A stretch of DNA of 64,000 nucleotides from an uncultured Cryomorphaceae bacterium (GTDB lineage Bacteria > Bacteroidota > Bacteroidia > Flavobacteriales > Schleiferiaceae): assembly GCA_902614915.1 (NCBI GenBank), contig CACMMX010000002.1, forward strand, positions 1 to 64,000, in the 5' to 3' direction. The position numbers and the translations under genes are program-made. A model generated the notes under the pieces. The model saw only the letters and a list, made by a program, of their open reading frames with translations. It was not told the DNA's origin and did not search any database. Positions 62,798 to 64,000 of the stretch are shown piece by piece (positions within the stretch are counted from its first letter, which is position 1; every line of letters starts with the position of its first letter).

Positions 62798-64000
62798 ATG
62801 AAGCATATCACATACATTCTTTTCCTTGCTATTGGTGGGAATTTGACCGCACAGTTCAATTGCCAAAGCACAAAAAGTCTAAGTATCAAACAAAACAATG
62901 CACCTATTAACTACAATTCACGGTCTGATACTGCGGACCTGCAGAAGCTCCAACTAACTATAGACAGCCGTGATTTTGGCAACGGGCAAATGGATGGAAT
63001 AGCAAAATACCAACTGTACTCTAAGATTGCATTCAATTCATTGCGCTTTGACCTGTTGGGCTTTACAGTAGATAGTGTCCTGTCCTCAAGCGGATCATTA
63101 AATTTCATGCAGAACGGTGAACATTTAGTAATTTATTCTACAGTCTCTGCAGGTCAGACATTAAATTGGGACATTTTCTACCATGGAGCCACTACTAAAG
63201 ATGCGAGCGGCTGGGGCGGTATTCATTTAGACGGTGCCTATCAATACAACTTAGGAGTAGGATTTGCAGCAAATCCTCACGTTTACGGGCGAAGTCTTTT
63301 TCCTTGTTTTGACAATTTTGTTGAGAAATTCATTTTAGAAGAAATGAATATTATCACGGCGCCAAATAAAGTTGGTGTAAGTAACGGTATACTCTCAAAA
63401 GTAGACACTTTAGGAAACGGAGATTTGGCTTGGAAATGGGAAGGCCAAGCTCTTATCCCCTCTTACCTGGTTAGTATGGCTGTTTCGGATTATTTCAAAC
63501 AGAGCTGGACGCACAACGGGAAATCTTTTGAAATCTATGGTAGAGCCCAAGACACGAGCAACATTAGAGCAGGATTTGTACATCTTACTGAAATATATGA
63601 TGCCTTTGTCAAAGAATTTGGCCCTTATCTTTTTGAAAAGGTCGGCTATGCACTAACAATTACTGGGGCCATGGAACATGCTGGAATGGTTCACCTACCC
63701 CGAAATCTAGCTAATACCAATTTAACAGGTGAAGACATCATTGCACATGAATTAGCTCACATGTGGTTTGGCAACGGTATAACTACTCAAACGGCAGAGG
63801 ATATGTGGATTAATGAAGGGTTCGCAGAGTTTGGTTCACACCTTTACGAGGAGTCCGTTTATGGCCCCTCCACATATGTAGAAACAGTACAGAATAATCA
63901 AAGCTTGGTCTTAAAACAAGCCTACGCCAATGACGGAAGTCACTTAGCCCTTAGCGGCGTAAATCAAGAGCAAACCTATGGCACACATACCTATCAAAAA
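62798..64000 (+). CDS. M1-family metallopeptidase, truncated by the window end
   Basis: This gene is not in the ORF track because no stop lies inside the window. The ATG at 62798 opens a signal peptide (MKHITYILFLAIGGNLTAQ). The zinc site is HELAH at residues 317-321, followed after 18 residues by the third ligand E340 (INEGFAEFG), an HExxH-x18-E gluzincin pattern; the aminopeptidase exopeptidase motif appears as GAMEHAGM. This is an exported aminopeptidase that would help digest peptides outside the cytoplasm. The C-terminal half, including any T9SS domain, lies past 64000. Confidence 0.9.
   Translation, partial: MKHITYILFLAIGGNLTAQFNCQSTKSLSIKQNNAPINYNSRSDTADLQKLQLTIDSRDFGNGQMDGIAKYQLYSKIAFNSLRFDLLGFTVDSVLSSSGSLNFMQNGEHLVIYSTVSAGQTLNWDIFYHGATTKDASGWGGIHLDGAYQYNLGVGFAANPHVYGRSLFPCFDNFVEKFILEEMNIITAPNKVGVSNGILSKVDTLGNGDLAWKWEGQALIPSYLVSMAVSDYFKQSWTHNGKSFEIYGRAQDTSNIRAGFVHLTEIYDAFVKEFGPYLFEKVGYALTITGAMEHAGMVHLPRNLANTNLTGEDIIAHELAHMWFGNGITTQTAEDMWINEGFAEFGSHLYEESVYGPSTYVETVQNNQSLVLKQAYANDGSHLALSGVNQEQTYGTHTYQK

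Noticed and set aside
1-64000. CRISPR arrays, prophage, integrons, toxin-antitoxin or defence islands
   Set aside because: No regularly spaced repeats, integrase, phage structural genes or recognisable defence proteins were found on either strand.

Overview
The window looks like a chromosomal segment of a marine-type member of the Bacteroidota, most likely order Flavobacteriales. The evidence is: three secreted proteins ending in a type IX secretion (T9SS) type A sorting domain; Bacteroidota-restricted families (DUF4249, DUF5606, DUF2911); absence of Shine-Dalgarno sequences; Bacteroidota promoters (TTG, about 20 nt, TAnnTTTG); AT-rich intergenic DNA; and several sodium-coupled transporters (SSS, AGCS, NhaC). 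I see no phage, transposase, CRISPR array, rRNA or replication origin. Most of the window is housekeeping sequence in short operons of alternating strand.

Layout. 1-4.8 kb: tRNA-His with its own promoter, an SSS symporter, a GT4 glycosyltransferase and a T9SS Asp-box protein. 4.9-8.5 kb: a fused alpha/beta E1 of a 2-oxoacid dehydrogenase, a 2OG-Fe(II) oxygenase and trmD. 8.5-12 kb: recF with a DUF721/DciA gene, divergent from a TPR membrane protein, ribH and a DUF2911 protein. 12.1-18.6 kb: a NamZ-type muramidase and an FtsX-type permease whose 5' ends overlap, then cystathionine beta-synthase, NhaC and an MFS carrier. 18.7-24.7 kb: a giant repeat-built T9SS protein (about 2017 aa). 24.8-31.3 kb: AGCS symporter, dnaK, DUF4249 lipoprotein, panB, pseudouridine synthase. 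31.3-39.6 kb: priA, an unknown exported protein, a THUMP RNA methyltransferase, a TSUP/methyltransferase/ZIP operon, a peroxiredoxin, a gene-free stretch with a probable small RNA, and a thioredoxin. 39.8-46 kb: ppx-ppk1-sixA polyphosphate operon, then mazG, DUF5606, TPR lipoprotein, def, ruvX. 46.1-50 kb: dapD, GT2, membrane protein, CCA/HD nucleotidyltransferase, PRiA4-like protein. 50.3-55.3 kb: miaA, lpxK, gatB, TlpA-like lipoprotein, DinB/YfiT protein. 55.4-64 kb: T9SS Asp-box protein, lipA, a broken YtxJ-like gene, a tiny lipoprotein, ung, rmuC, rlmB and a truncated M1 aminopeptidase.

Points beyond routine annotation. (1) Many genes have a TAnnTTTG -7 box ending only 4-6 nt before the start codon, which predicts leaderless mRNAs. 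The tRNA-His promoter in the same window calibrates the motif. (2) Two decayed genes missing from the ORF track can be read by eye: a YtxJ-like bacilliredoxin interrupted by two stops that both fall where Gln codons fit, and a ~92-codon gene with one frameshift and one stop. (3) A 39-aa lipoprotein gene is also missing from the track. (4) The 38.8-39.3 kb stretch holds a promoter-hairpin-terminator cassette typical of a small RNA, followed by a second closed stem structure. I found no convincing new multi-gene system; the items above are the best leads.
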